Part shown: positions 9,258 to 18,612 of the stretch, one piece after another
Layout: each line of letters opens with the position of its first letter
Position numbering within the stretch: position 1 is the stretch's first letter
From: Chloroflexota bacterium
GTDB lineage: Bacteria > Chloroflexota > FW602-bin22 > JACPRP01
Assembly: GCA_016210495.1 (NCBI GenBank)
Contig: JACQUC010000031.1
Location: 1 to 46,549 of the forward strand
Direction: 5' to 3'
Length of the DNA stretch: 46,549 nt
Program-made: the position numbers and the translations under genes
The notes under the pieces: generated by a model
Seen by the model: the letters and a program-made list of their open reading frames with translations, nothing else
What the model was told of the DNA's origin: nothing
The model's database searches: none

Positions 9258-10961
9258 TTACCACGGCCTGTTGGCTCCATAGTAGCGGGCGGCCCAGTAT
9301 TGCTCCGAGAGACTGCTGACGATAACGCCGACTCTTTCGCTGGCGGCGTGAATGAAGCGGCCGCCGCCGATGTAGATACCGTTGTGAGAAAGCCCCACGG
9401 TATAGGTATTCTCAAAGAAGACAAGGTCGCCGGGCAGTAGGTTCTCCTGTCTGATGCGCGGGCCGGCCTGCAACTGGCCCCACAGGTCGCGGGTGATGGG
9501 CACGCCCGCGTTTCTGTACACGTACCAGACGTAGCCGCTGCAGTCGAAGCCAGCGGGGGTTGTGCCTCCCCAACGGTAGGGATAGCCAAGGTACTTGGAA
9601 GCAACCTCGACGATCTTCCAGTTGCCACCTGTGGCCTGGTTGGGCGGTGGCGGCGGTGCCGGCGCGGGTTTGGGCGCGGGCGCCCCCGGCGCGGGCTTGG
9701 GAGCCGGGGCGTTAGAACGTCCTGAGGCCAACACGGCGGCTCGGCTGATAGTCGCAGGTGCCTGGCCGCCCGGAATGACGAGCGATTGGCCAGGAAGAAC
9801 CACGTCTGCGTCACGAATGCCGTTGGCCTGAATTATTCTGGCCGGGTTGACGTTGTACCGCTCCGCGATGGCCCTGACGCTGTCCCCGGGCTCCACCAGG
9901 TGGGTCAAAGCGGCAACGGCCGGCGCCGAGCGTGCTGCCACCGTGGCGCCAGGCACGATCAGTTTCTGGCCCGCCTGGACCAGATTGGCGTCCTGAAGGG
10001 CGTTGACTTTCACGATGTCCTCGACGTCGACGCCGAGCCTGTTGGCGATGGCTCTGATGCTATCGCCAGATTCGACGGTGTAGAGGACGCCGGAAACGGG
10101 TAGAATGGTCAGCTTCTGGCCCGGCGAGATCAAGTCCGGGTTTCCATCCATGTTGTTAGCGGCGACGATAGTATCCTGATTGATGCCGAACTTCTGAGCG
10201 ATGGAGCTCAGGGTGTCGCCCGGCGAAACCTCGTAAGTGCCGGGGCGGAGCGCCTCGCTCCTGGGAGTTGCCGTCTCCTGCGTCGAAGTGCGCTGGTCGC
10301 TGCGGGTGGCCAGGACCGGCCTCGGCTTTTCCTCGCGCCGTCCACCGGGGACCACCAGGACGTCGCCCGCGGCCAGATTACTGGGGTCGGTCAACTGGTT
10401 GAAATCGACGATGGCACGAACGTCGGACTGGTATTTCCAGGCGATGTCTTCGATGGCCTCTTCTGCTTCGACCTTGTGCAGCACGCCAGAAACGGGCAAG
10501 ATGAGGAGAACTTTGCCCGGCTGGACGACATCCTCGTTCTCTAGGTCGTTGGCCCACAGGATGGTGTTGATGCTTATGTCGTAGCGCTCGGCGATGCCGG
10601 CGATGGTCTCGCCCACGCGCACCGTGTGGTTCACGGGACCCTGCCTCGGGCGATTCACGAGGGTGGTGACAAGCTCCGGGAGCTTCAGCAAGAGATCGTC
10701 CTGGACATAGACCCTTGGCTGCACAAAGGCTGCAGGAGAGTTGACTGCGCGCTGAACGGAAAACGTGGTCAAGCCGCCGGTGGCGCGGCCGAAGCCGCCC
10801 GCCAAGGCTATGGTGCCGGCCAGTAGCAGAATCAGCAGATGCGCGAACAGGCGAAGGGGAACATATCCCAGAGACGACCGCGCACCGACGATATGTTCCA
10901 GCGTAAGGGGAACACGTGCGATTCTGTCCGCCCTACGAGACTTGCTCTTGATTTGCCCCAC
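9258..10961 (-). CDS. Secreted cell-wall hydrolase: five LysM domains plus NlpC/P60 peptidase
   Basis: The product has 567 residues. A basic N-terminus and a hydrophobic segment (about residues 38-55) act as signal or anchor. Five LysM repeats follow, recognisable as H/YxVxxGDT...A..Y.V....I...N.......L.PGQ.L.IP. A linker rich in Ala/Pro leads to a C-terminal NlpC/P60 domain with the catalytic Cys in FDCSGYVW (about residue 474) and His in LSHNGIYIG (about 528). The protein should bind peptidoglycan or related glycans and cut peptide stems. The second LysM is degenerate (EAEEAIEDIA). The start is uncertain: the GTG at 10961 has only GAGAGG directly before it. Confidence 0.92.
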   Translation of the reverse strand: MGQIKSKSRRADRIARVPLTLEHIVGARSSLGYVPLRLFAHLLILLLAGTIALAGGFGRATGGLTTFSVQRAVNSPAAFVQPRVYVQDDLLLKLPELVTTLVNRPRQGPVNHTVRVGETIAGIAERYDISINTILWANDLENEDVVQPGKVLLILPVSGVLHKVEAEEAIEDIAWKYQSDVRAIVDFNQLTDPSNLAAGDVLVVPGGRREEKPRPVLATRSDQRTSTQETATPRSEALRPGTYEVSPGDTLSSIAQKFGINQDTIVAANNMDGNPDLISPGQKLTILPVSGVLYTVESGDSIRAIANRLGVDVEDIVKVNALQDANLVQAGQKLIVPGATVAARSAPAVAALTHLVEPGDSVRAIAERYNVNPARIIQANGIRDADVVLPGQSLVIPGGQAPATISRAAVLASGRSNAPAPKPAPGAPAPKPAPAPPPPPNQATGGNWKIVEVASKYLGYPYRWGGTTPAGFDCSGYVWYVYRNAGVPITRDLWGQLQAGPRIRQENLLPGDLVFFENTYTVGLSHNGIYIGGGRFIHAASERVGVIVSSLSEQYWAARYYGANRPW

Positions 10962-11400
10962 CTCTCTGACCAGAGATGCCGGAGAACCGGCCTCTCCTCT
11001 GGAGCCGCCCTCGTCACTTCGGCCCGGGGCACGCGTGCCCCGCCCGAGTCATCCCATCCTCCCAATCCTAGGCCAGCTCGTGTCTTTGGACTCGCGGCGC
11101 ATTATACTGCATCCTTGGCGGTAGGTCAACTGGCTAATTCGTCTGTTAATCCGCCCCTCATCATTTCTTGCTCATCGGCTCTGTGCGCAGCAAAGCAGTG
11201 CTCTGGCAAGGTAGCTATTGCCGATGGTCGCGCAGGCAATGCGCCTGACGGACCTGCGCATGGGGCCCCCGCCCATCGCCCCATCGCCACTACGACTCCT
11301 CACCGGTATGACGCTGCGTCGAGCGACGTCTCGGCGATATTGTTCCTGGCCTTCCGCTCTTAAACTAGGTTACCCAAGGTACGATGTACGCACAAGTATC
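10962..11400. other. Intergenic region between argH and the LysM gene
   Basis: No credible gene is seen in these 439 bases on either strand. The only signal I can support is the promoter at 11101-11129 facing the LysM gene, which would give a leader of about 130 bases. Confidence 0.5.
11101..11129 (-). promoter_or_regulatory. Sigma70-type promoter of the LysM/NlpC gene
   Basis: On the minus strand TTGACC (11124-11129) and TATAAT (11101-11106) are separated by exactly 17 bases, the best consensus promoter of the window. Confidence 0.7.
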
Positions 11401-12840
11401 TCAGTCGCCGCCCAGCAGCTCACCGTAAGCGCGCTCCAGACGCGTCGACATCTCCTCGGCCCAGCGCTTCGTGTCGTCTAACGCTGCTCTGGCCGCTGCG
11501 AGGGCAGCGGCGACCTGCGCGGGCGAGGTACCGCCTGGGCAGTTGCGGGAGGCGATGCAGGTCTGGATCGAGATGGCCAGGACGTCCGGCTGGAAGAGCG
11601 CAGAGAACTTCTGATACTCATCGATGGTCAGATCGGCGATATCCTTGCCCCTGTCCAGGCAGTAGGCCACGAGCTTGCCCACTACCTCGTGCGCCTGACG
11701 AAACGGCAGCCCCTTTGTGACCAGGTAGTCGGCGAGGTCGGTGGCGAGCGTGAAGCCCTCGCCCGCGGCGGCGGCCATCCGCTCGTGCTTGAACTTCGCG
11801 CTCGCCAGCATGCCTTTGACCACGCGCAGGCAGGCCAGAACGGTGTCGACGGTGTCGAACAGCGCCTCTTTGTCTTCCTGCAAGTCCCGGTTGTAGCTGA
11901 GCGGCAGGCCCTTGAGAAGGGTAAGTATCGCCTGTAAGTGGCCGTAGACGCGCCCGGTCTTGCCGCGCACCAGTTCGGCGACGTCGGGATTCTTTTTCTG
12001 CGGCATCATGCTGCTGCCGGTGCTGAAGGCGTCGTCCAGCTCGACGAAGCCGAACTCGCCCGACGACCACAGCACGATCTCCTCGCCCAGGCGAGATAGG
12101 TGCATCATCGTCGTGCTGGCGGCGAAGATTAGCTCGGCGACGAAATCGCGGTCGCTCACCGCGTCCATACTGTTGCGACTAACCTGGGAAAACGCCAGCG
12201 CCGTGGCCACCGCCTGCCTGTCGATAGGGAAGCTTGTGCCAGCAAGGGCTCCCGATCCCAGAGGCATCACATCGCAGCGGCCGTAGCAGTCCTGAAAGCG
12301 CTCGACGTCGCGCTGGAGCATCTCGAAGTAAGCCAGCAAGTGGTGGGCAAGGAGCACCGGCTGCGCCCGCTGCAAGTGCGTGTAGCCCGGCAGGATGGCC
12401 ACACCGTCGGTTTGGACGAGATCGAGCAGCGCCTGCTGGAGCCCGGCAAGGCTCTCGACCGCATCGACGATCGCATCTCGGCAATAGAGGCGCACGTCCA
12501 GGGCCACCTGGTCGTTCCGGCTGCGGGCGGTGTGCAGCTTGCCGGCAACATCGCCTATCCTCTCCGCCAAGCGCACCTCGACGTTCATGTGGATGTCCTC
12601 GAGCTCGATCTTGAAGGTGAGTTCGCCGGCCTCGATCTCACGCAGGACCTCTCGCAGCCCCGCGACGATGACATCGGCGTCGTCGTGGTCGACGATCCCC
12701 CGTGTCGCGAGCATCTGGCAGTGGGCGATGGAGCCGAGAATATCGTAGCGATAGAGGCGCTGGTCGAAGCGAATCGAGGCGGTAAACTCCTCGACCTGCC
12801 GATCGGTGTCCTTCTGGAAGCGCCCGCCCCAGAGCTTCAT
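11401..12840 (-). CDS. argH: Argininosuccinate lyase
   Basis: ArgH cleaves argininosuccinate to arginine and fumarate, the last step of arginine synthesis. The 479-residue protein starts MKLWGGRFQKDTDRQVEEF, has HTARSRNDQVALD, the HLQRAQPV histidine motif and the signature GSSMMPQKKNPD of the fumarase/aspartase superfamily. The ATG at 12840 overlaps the argG stop as TGATG, so the two are coupled. An upstream extension of the open frame is only the reverse reading of argG's end. Confidence 0.96.
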   Translation of the reverse strand: MKLWGGRFQKDTDRQVEEFTASIRFDQRLYRYDILGSIAHCQMLATRGIVDHDDADVIVAGLREVLREIEAGELTFKIELEDIHMNVEVRLAERIGDVAGKLHTARSRNDQVALDVRLYCRDAIVDAVESLAGLQQALLDLVQTDGVAILPGYTHLQRAQPVLLAHHLLAYFEMLQRDVERFQDCYGRCDVMPLGSGALAGTSFPIDRQAVATALAFSQVSRNSMDAVSDRDFVAELIFAASTTMMHLSRLGEEIVLWSSGEFGFVELDDAFSTGSSMMPQKKNPDVAELVRGKTGRVYGHLQAILTLLKGLPLSYNRDLQEDKEALFDTVDTVLACLRVVKGMLASAKFKHERMAAAAGEGFTLATDLADYLVTKGLPFRQAHEVVGKLVAYCLDRGKDIADLTIDEYQKFSALFQPDVLAISIQTCIASRNCPGGTSPAQVAAALAAARAALDDTKRWAEEMSTRLERAYGELLGGD

Positions 12841-14108
12841 CAGGAACCTCCCGAGGTCTCCTGGCCGTCGACCTTCGGCGGAAGGATGCCCTGGGCTTCG
12901 GCGCCCTGGCCGAGCATCTGCACCCTGGCCTGGGTCTTGAGGGGCAGCCCCCACAGCTTGATGAATCCTTCGGCGGCCTTGTAGTCGAAGGCGTCGCCGC
13001 GATCGTAGGTGGCCAGGGAGTGGCTGTAGAGCGAGTTGGGCGATACCCTGCCGGCCGGCGAACAGGTGCCCTTGAAAAGCTTCATCCGCACGGTGCCCTT
13101 CACGTAGCGCTGGGAGCTGGCCACGTAGGCGGCCAGGTCCTGGTGCAGCGAGGAGAACCAGAGCCCATTGTAGACGAGGTCGGCGTACTGCGCCGCGACG
13201 ATGGTCTTGAACCGCGCGGAGTCCTTACTGAGCGTGAGCGCCTCGAGCGCCTGGTGAGCGGCGTGCAGTGTGATAGCGGCGGGCGCCTCGTACACTTCCC
13301 GCGACTTGATGCCCACGAGGCGATTCTCGACGTGGTCGACGCGGCCCACACCCTGCTCGCCGGCTAGGCGATTGAGATGGCCGATGAGCGAGACGCCGTC
13401 CATCGGCTCGCCGTTCAGGGCGATTGGGACGCCTCGCTCGAACTCGACGTCGACGTAAAGCGGCTCATCGGGCGTGGCGGCGGGATTCCTGGTCCAGGCG
13501 TAAACCTCCTCCGGCGGCTCCACCCAGGGGTCTTCCAGCACGCCGCACTCGATGGAGCGTCCCCAGAGGTTCTGGTCGATGCTGTAAGGACTGGCGATCG
13601 TGGTCGGCACAGGGATGTCGTGCCGGGCCGCGTACTCGATCTCCTCCTCGCGCGACATTTTCCATTCTCTGATGGGCGCGATCACCTTCAGGTCGGGCGC
13701 CAGGGCGGCGGTGGCGACGTCGAAGCGAACCTGGTCGTTGCCTTTGCCCGTGCAACCGTGCGCGACGAAGCCCGCTCCCTCTTCCCTCGCGACGTCGACC
13801 AAAAGCTTGGCGATCAGCGGGCGGGCCAGCGCAGTTGCCAGGGGATACTGGCCCTCGTAGATAGCCCCGGCCTGCAAAGCGGGAAAGATAAAATGGTTGA
13901 CGAAGATCTCCTTAGCGTCGACTAAGTGTGCCCGGATGGCGCCGATCTTCATGGCTCGTTCTTTGATGGTCTCAAGGTCGCGGTCGTTGGCGCCGAGGTC
14001 GACGGTGAGGGTGACGACTTCGACGTCGTATTTCTCGTATAGCCACCGGATGGCGACAGAAGTATCGAGGCCTCCGGAATAGGCCAGGACAACTTTTTCC
14101 ACGGGCAC
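12840..14108 (-). CDS. argG: Argininosuccinate synthase
   Basis: ArgG joins citrulline and aspartate using ATP. The 422-residue protein has the PP-loop AYSGGLDTSV at residues 9-18, the citrulline/aspartate site segment HGCTGKGNDQVRF, and SPYSIDQNLWGRSIE. The GTG at 14108 follows GAGGGGAG closely; a second GTG lies two codons later. The gene forms a two-gene operon with argH. Confidence 0.96.
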   Translation of the reverse strand: MPVEKVVLAYSGGLDTSVAIRWLYEKYDVEVVTLTVDLGANDRDLETIKERAMKIGAIRAHLVDAKEIFVNHFIFPALQAGAIYEGQYPLATALARPLIAKLLVDVAREEGAGFVAHGCTGKGNDQVRFDVATAALAPDLKVIAPIREWKMSREEEIEYAARHDIPVPTTIASPYSIDQNLWGRSIECGVLEDPWVEPPEEVYAWTRNPAATPDEPLYVDVEFERGVPIALNGEPMDGVSLIGHLNRLAGEQGVGRVDHVENRLVGIKSREVYEAPAAITLHAAHQALEALTLSKDSARFKTIVAAQYADLVYNGLWFSSLHQDLAAYVASSQRYVKGTVRMKLFKGTCSPAGRVSPNSLYSHSLATYDRGDAFDYKAAEGFIKLWGLPLKTQARVQMLGQGAEAQGILPPKVDGQETSGGS

Positions 14109-14146
14109 GCTCCCCTCTGCTGGATGTCTATCAAAAACCCTGGTGC

Positions 14147-14294
14147 GGGCGGTTCACGAACCGCCCCTACCCGGCCTGCTTGTTCATGGGCGCCTGTTAG
14201 CAACCGCCACACGAAGGTTCGTGCGGCTATGCCCTGCCAAATGACGCGCCAACCACTGGATTGATGCCTACGAGACGACCCGCCGGGTCGTCTC
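14147..14294. repeat. Palindromic repeats upstream of argG
   Basis: The 376-base gap between argG and the divergent dehydrogenase contains no gene. It holds GGGCGGTT-N4-AACCGCCC (14147-14166), a CACGAA/TTCGTG hairpin near 14210-14222, and GAGACGACCC-GCC-GGGTCGTCTC (14272-14294). They resemble the GGTTCGTGAACC and GACCCGCCGGGTC families of short dispersed palindromes. A role as mRNA hairpins in the argG leader is possible but not shown. Confidence 0.7.
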
Positions 14295-14484
14295 TACGGA
14301 ATTTGCCGGACGCACACCAATTCGTTGAGATGAGTCTGCGACATGTCCGGCGCCGTTCTGATGGTGCTCCGAGTGAACAGGTGAAATAGTAGCCTATGGG
14401 TGGGGGCTTTGTCAATTGCGCCATTTGACCGTTTGGCCAACCTGGCATACGATTAATAGAGAACGCATTTCTAGGAGCGATACC

Positions 14485-16236
14485 GTGAAGACATGGGCGA
14501 TACGCTTGGCGGCCGTAACTGCGCTGGTGGTGCTGGCTACGGTGGTTGTGCTAGCTGTTCCGAGGGGCGACAAGTTCGCCCAGCCGGAGGATTTCGACTT
14601 GCCCAACGGCCACTTCTTCACCCAGACGGGTGGTGGCACCGGCAAGGGCTTTGCGGTGACCGATGGTGACGGCGTGCTTTTCTGGAGCGAGTTTCGACGC
14701 CTCGGCGGAATCCAGGTGGTAGGCTATCCAATCTCGCAGCGGTTCGCCTGGGACGGGTTTGTGAGCCAGGCGTTCCAGCGAGTGGTCTTTCAGTGGCGCC
14801 CGGAGAGCCGAACGGTCGCCTTCGTCAACGTCTTCGACCAGATGTCATCAGCAGGATTTGATGACTACCTGCTCAGCGTTCGTCAGGTGCCGAAGCCACT
14901 CCTGGTCGACGACTCCGGCAAGCCTTTCCAGCAGGTTGTCTCCGAGCGCCTGGCGCTGCTGGAGCAGAACCAAGCCATCAGGGCGTCGTACTTCGCCGCG
15001 CCCGGCGACCCGATTCAGTCCTACGGTCTGCCGACCTCCGGGGTGGTCGACATGGGCAACAACTTCGCGCTGCGGGCGCAGCGGGTGGTCTTGCAGCAGT
15101 GGAAGGAGGACGTGCCCTGGGCCCGAGTGGGCGATACCACGGTGGCCCTTGGCGGCGACATCGCGAAGGAGGTCGGGCTGCTGCCAGACCCGGCTGCATT
15201 GCAGGCCACTGACCCGCCCTCGGGGCGCTTTGCCCCCCGCGTGGAGGTTGTGGCCACGGGTCTTCAGGTGCCCTGGGCGCTGGCCTTCGCTCCCGATGGC
15301 CGGCTCTTTTTCACCGAGCGGCCCGGGCGCGTGCGAGTGATCGCCAACGGCCAGCTCGAGGCCGAGCCGGTAGCCCAACTTCCGGTGGCATCTGTCGGGG
15401 AGTCGGGCTTGATGGGGCTTGCCCTGGATCCGGCTTTCCAGCAGAACGGTTATCTTTACATAATGTACACCTATCGAGACCAGGCAGGAAACCTCAAGAA
15501 CCGCGTCTCGCGGCTCGTCGAGAGCGGTGGGCGCGCGGGCAACGAAGTGGTTCTCTTGGACGGAATGCCGGGGGCGAACATCCACGATGGCGGCAGGATC
15601 AAGTTTGGCCCTGATAGGAAGCTGTACGTGACACTGGGCGACGCTTCCAACAGCTCGCTGGCGCAGCAGCTCGGCTCGCCGGCAGGGAAGATCATGCGCA
15701 TCAACGGCGATGGCTCCATCCCCGACGACAACCCGTTCCCCGGGTCACCGGTCTGGTCTCTCGGGCACCGCAATCCCCAGGGTCTGGCCTGGCATCCTGC
15801 CACGGGACTGCTGTTCAGCACCGAGCACGGCCCTGTCGGCAACGATGAGGTCAACGTGGTCCGTGCGGGTAACAACTACGGCTGGCCGACGGTGACTGGA
15901 ACCGGCGGCGCTCCCCGCTTCGTGGACCCGATCTTGTTGTTCACTCCCTCCGTCGCACCATCCGGCGCCACGTTCTACGACGGCAGCCAGTTAGCGCCCT
16001 GGCGTGGTAGTCTGTTCTTCACCACGTTGCGGGGCGGCCATCTGCACCGCGTCACCTTGCGCGGGCCGGATCTGACGGAGGTGGAACTCCAGGAGCGGCT
16101 CTTCGAGTCCCAGTTCGGACGGCTGCGTGACGTCATCCAGGGACCCGACGGTTTCCTGTACTTCGCGACCAACAACCGTGATGGGCGAGGGAGCCCGGCG
16201 CCGACGGACGACCGGATACTGCGAATTCTGCCTTAG
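14485..16236 (+). CDS. Membrane-anchored PQQ-dependent sugar dehydrogenase-like protein (glucose/sorbosone dehydrogenase family)
   Basis: The protein has 583 residues. A hydrophobic segment at about residues 6-24 should export or anchor it. Residues 40-230 form a module with repeated aromatic/Gly motifs such as VLFWSEFRRLGGIQVVGYPIS, which I know from Chloroflexota surface proteins. From about residue 255 the beta-propeller of the GSDH family follows: VATGLQVPWALAFAPDGRLFFTERPGRVR, GLMGLALDPAF, DGGRIKFGPDRKLYVTLGD, WSLGHRNPQGLAWHP, EHGPVGNDEVN and NYGWP, including the catalytic-type His of the family. The GTG at 14485 has AGGAG at 14473. Likely oxidises sugars or aldoses outside the cell with PQQ; substrate and cofactor are not proven. 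It is a single gene. Confidence 0.85.
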   Translation: MKTWAIRLAAVTALVVLATVVVLAVPRGDKFAQPEDFDLPNGHFFTQTGGGTGKGFAVTDGDGVLFWSEFRRLGGIQVVGYPISQRFAWDGFVSQAFQRVVFQWRPESRTVAFVNVFDQMSSAGFDDYLLSVRQVPKPLLVDDSGKPFQQVVSERLALLEQNQAIRASYFAAPGDPIQSYGLPTSGVVDMGNNFALRAQRVVLQQWKEDVPWARVGDTTVALGGDIAKEVGLLPDPAALQATDPPSGRFAPRVEVVATGLQVPWALAFAPDGRLFFTERPGRVRVIANGQLEAEPVAQLPVASVGESGLMGLALDPAFQQNGYLYIMYTYRDQAGNLKNRVSRLVESGGRAGNEVVLLDGMPGANIHDGGRIKFGPDRKLYVTLGDASNSSLAQQLGSPAGKIMRINGDGSIPDDNPFPGSPVWSLGHRNPQGLAWHPATGLLFSTEHGPVGNDEVNVVRAGNNYGWPTVTGTGGAPRFVDPILLFTPSVAPSGATFYDGSQLAPWRGSLFFTTLRGGHLHRVTLRGPDLTEVELQERLFESQFGRLRDVIQGPDGFLYFATNNRDGRGSPAPTDDRILRILP

Positions 16237-16279
16237 AATGCAATCATGTTGCTTGGAAACAATCGTCAAGAGTTGCCTT

Positions 16280-16349
16280 CACCACGAAGACACTAAGGAC
16301 ACAAAGTAGATTTGAGAACAGTCTTTGTGCTCTTTGTGTCTTCGTGGTG
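16280..16349. repeat. Inverted repeat of the CACCACGAAGACAC family
   Basis: CACCACGAAGACAC (16280-16293) pairs perfectly with GTGTCTTCGTGGTG (16336-16349), and an inner ACAAAG/CTTTGT pair extends the arms. It lies between the convergent genes and provides the last codons of the acyltransferase. This type of repeat is common in environmental bacterial genomes. Confidence 0.85.
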
Positions 16350-17252
16350 AGCCACTTGCCCAACGGCCGAGCAGGATTCTGAATAGTTACACTGCGAATC
16401 CCCATTACGCTCCCTGATAGCGGCGGCATAAGGTCCCCATAGCTGCTCCGGTAGCAGTTGCCCTATGGCCGTCATAACCTGCCGGCGGACATAGCTGTCG
16501 GTATCTTCTCCAGGACCGGCTGTAGACTCGACCACGTGAAAAGGCGGGCCGAACCTCACTATTAAGACGTTGCCGTCCAGGTACGTGCCGACGGGAAGCA
16601 GGGGCACACCAAGCCTGTTGATTCGATGAAGTAGCGCCCCCGAGCCCGGCTTCGCTTCGCGCAGCGTGGAAGTGGCCGTCCCCTCGGGGAAAAGCCCGAT
16701 TGGCTCGGGCTCCAATGCCGCCGAATTGGAGCGCGGACGCAGATGACTCAGTATCTGTCGCAGAGCCCGGGCTCGGCCAGAAACGTCCGACGGGCGCGCC
16801 GGCATCGGGATCATTCCCCATACTTGAATGGCACGCGGAAAGATAAGAGAAGTGACTGGATTGGGCACCCACCGGCCGAACGCCTCGAACCATCCCCATT
16901 CTGGGTGTACCACCCAGCGGATCTCCCGTTGCCCTGGCTCTCTCGCCTCTCCCAGCGCAACGGTGATGGCTGCGGCCACCCAGCCGATCCATAACCCCGG
17001 TGCCTCGTAATGGTTGCCGACCAGCACAAAAGGAGCACGCCGGGGCACGTGGTGGTGGCCCTCGACGATGGGCGCGGGCGACAGCAAGGAGATGGCTCGC
17101 TTAGCGTCTTCGAAGGGCGAGCGCCTCTTGTTCGAAACGAGTGCCCAGAGGATCTGCAAGAGTGGGCGCAAGCCCAAGCCCAAGATAACCTTGACCGGTG
17201 GTAGCTTGCCATCGCCCCTGAGCTCTATCAGGTTCTTAGCAGCTTCACCCAT
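16293..17252 (-). CDS. 1-acyl-sn-glycerol-3-phosphate acyltransferase-like (PlsC family) protein
   Basis: The 319-residue protein resembles PlsC-type acyltransferases: a hydrophobic N-terminal part, FVLVGNHYEAPGLWIGW in place of block I, and the glycerophosphate-binding block FPEGTATS. The usual block I is NHxxxxD; here the position of the Asp is Gly (NHYEAPG), so the catalytic dyad is incomplete and activity is uncertain. The last about 20 residues (HHEDTKSTK...) are encoded by the dispersed repeat at 16280-16349 and were probably acquired when the repeat inserted at the old stop. Start overlaps the end of the MFS gene by eight bases. Confidence 0.75.
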   Translation of the reverse strand: MGEAAKNLIELRGDGKLPPVKVILGLGLRPLLQILWALVSNKRRSPFEDAKRAISLLSPAPIVEGHHHVPRRAPFVLVGNHYEAPGLWIGWVAAAITVALGEAREPGQREIRWVVHPEWGWFEAFGRWVPNPVTSLIFPRAIQVWGMIPMPARPSDVSGRARALRQILSHLRPRSNSAALEPEPIGLFPEGTATSTLREAKPGSGALLHRINRLGVPLLPVGTYLDGNVLIVRFGPPFHVVESTAGPGEDTDSYVRRQVMTAIGQLLPEQLWGPYAAAIRERNGDSQCNYSESCSAVGQVAHHEDTKSTKTVLKSTLCP

Positions 17253-18612
17253 GGGCAGGGGCCTCGTTTCCCGCCTCTACTGCGGCTCTACGAACGTCTA
17301 CACGAGCCAGCAGGGCGATGCCCGCGAGGAAGAATACAATCGGAACCAGGATCCCCACACGGTAGCTGCCGGTGAACTGTAGAGCCATGCCGACAAAAAG
17401 CGGCCCTAGCCAGCTTGTACCGCGCTCACTTACCTCGTAGAGGCTGAAGTACTCGGCTTCCTGTCCCCTGGGGATCATAAGCGAGTAGACCGACCTGCTC
17501 AGAGCCTGGCTTCCACCGAGCACTATGGCGATAACCGCTCCAAGCGCAAAGAACTGTGTGGCCGTCTGAAGCATAGCTCCAGCGTAAACCAGCGCGAGCG
17601 CCCAAACAAGCAGGCTGACAATGATGGCGCGCTTGGTGCCGAATGACGCCGCGAGGTGGTTGAAGAGTATCGACCCGAAGAAGCCGACGAACTGGGTCAT
17701 CAGGAAGAATGCCGGCAGCGTTGAGATGGATATGCCGATCTCCTCTTGGGCGAACTGTGCGGTCATCACCAGCACGGTCTGAATGCCATCGTTGTAGAGC
17801 AGGTAGGCCAGGAGAAACAAGAGGGTTTGCGGATAATGGCTGGCCTTGCCAAGGGTATGGCGAAGCTGGCCAAAGCCGGTGGCCAAATAGCCTTTGCCCG
17901 GCGGCAAACTTTTCGCAGGCTGCCGGTTCTTGAGCCCCATCAGCGGGATGATGGTGAAGAGGGCCCACCACGCGCCGGCCGAAGCCAGACTGATGCGGAC
18001 GGCGTGGCCGAGGCTCAGTCCAAGCGCCCCAGCCTGAGATACGAGCGCCAGGTTCATCGCCAATAGTAACCCGCCTCCCAGGTACCCCAGCGCCCAGCCA
18101 TAAGACGAGACGGAATTCCGTTGGTCGGGGCCTGAGATCTCGGGAAGGAACGCATAATAAATGATGATCGAAGCACCAAAGCTGAGGTTCGCCAGGACCA
18201 GAAGCCCGCCCCCCAAGAGATAGTTTGTCCCCTGCAGGAAGTACAGACCCATCGTCGCCAGGGAGCCGAGGAAAGCGAACAGCGCCAGCATTTGCTTTTT
18301 GCTCTGCGAGTAGTCGGCGATTGCACCCAGAACAGGCAGACAGATGAACTGCAGAAAGGCCGAGAACGCGATGGCGAACGGAGCGAAGGAGTCGGCGCTC
18401 ACTGGAATGCCCAGCGGATAAACGAATCCGTTTGCATCGGCCGCGGCCTTGGAAACCGTCGTCAAATAAGGGGAAAGAAAGACCGCAAGGACAGTTGTCG
18501 CGAAAGCGGAGTTGGCCCAGTCGTAGAAGCACCAACTGATACGCTCGCTACGGGCATACGAGGGTTGCCCTTTCTTGATTCCTCTAAGTGCTTCTACGTT
18601 CGTTCTCTCCAT
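17245..18612 (-). CDS. MFS transporter of the UMF1 / Atg22-like family
   Basis: This 455-residue membrane protein shows about twelve hydrophobic segments. The N-terminal WCFYDWANSAFATTVLAVFLSPY is the signature of the UMF1 (Atg22-like vacuole effluxer) family, and LGAIADYSQSKKQM is the MFS loop between helices two and three. Substrate is unknown; eukaryotic homologues export amino acids. The ATG at 18612 overlaps the TGA of the truncated transporter upstream, and its end overlaps the acyltransferase start, so these genes are transcribed together. Confidence 0.85.
   Translation of the reverse strand: MERTNVEALRGIKKGQPSYARSERISWCFYDWANSAFATTVLAVFLSPYLTTVSKAAADANGFVYPLGIPVSADSFAPFAIAFSAFLQFICLPVLGAIADYSQSKKQMLALFAFLGSLATMGLYFLQGTNYLLGGGLLVLANLSFGASIIIYYAFLPEISGPDQRNSVSSYGWALGYLGGGLLLAMNLALVSQAGALGLSLGHAVRISLASAGAWWALFTIIPLMGLKNRQPAKSLPPGKGYLATGFGQLRHTLGKASHYPQTLLFLLAYLLYNDGIQTVLVMTAQFAQEEIGISISTLPAFFLMTQFVGFFGSILFNHLAASFGTKRAIIVSLLVWALALVYAGAMLQTATQFFALGAVIAIVLGGSQALSRSVYSLMIPRGQEAEYFSLYEVSERGTSWLGPLFVGMALQFTGSYRVGILVPIVFFLAGIALLARVDVRRAAVEAGNEAPAHG

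Noticed and set aside
14109..14484. T-box or other known riboswitch before argG
   Set aside because: No T-box AGGGTGG-type motif or other class signature is seen; the palindromes are better explained as dispersed repeats.
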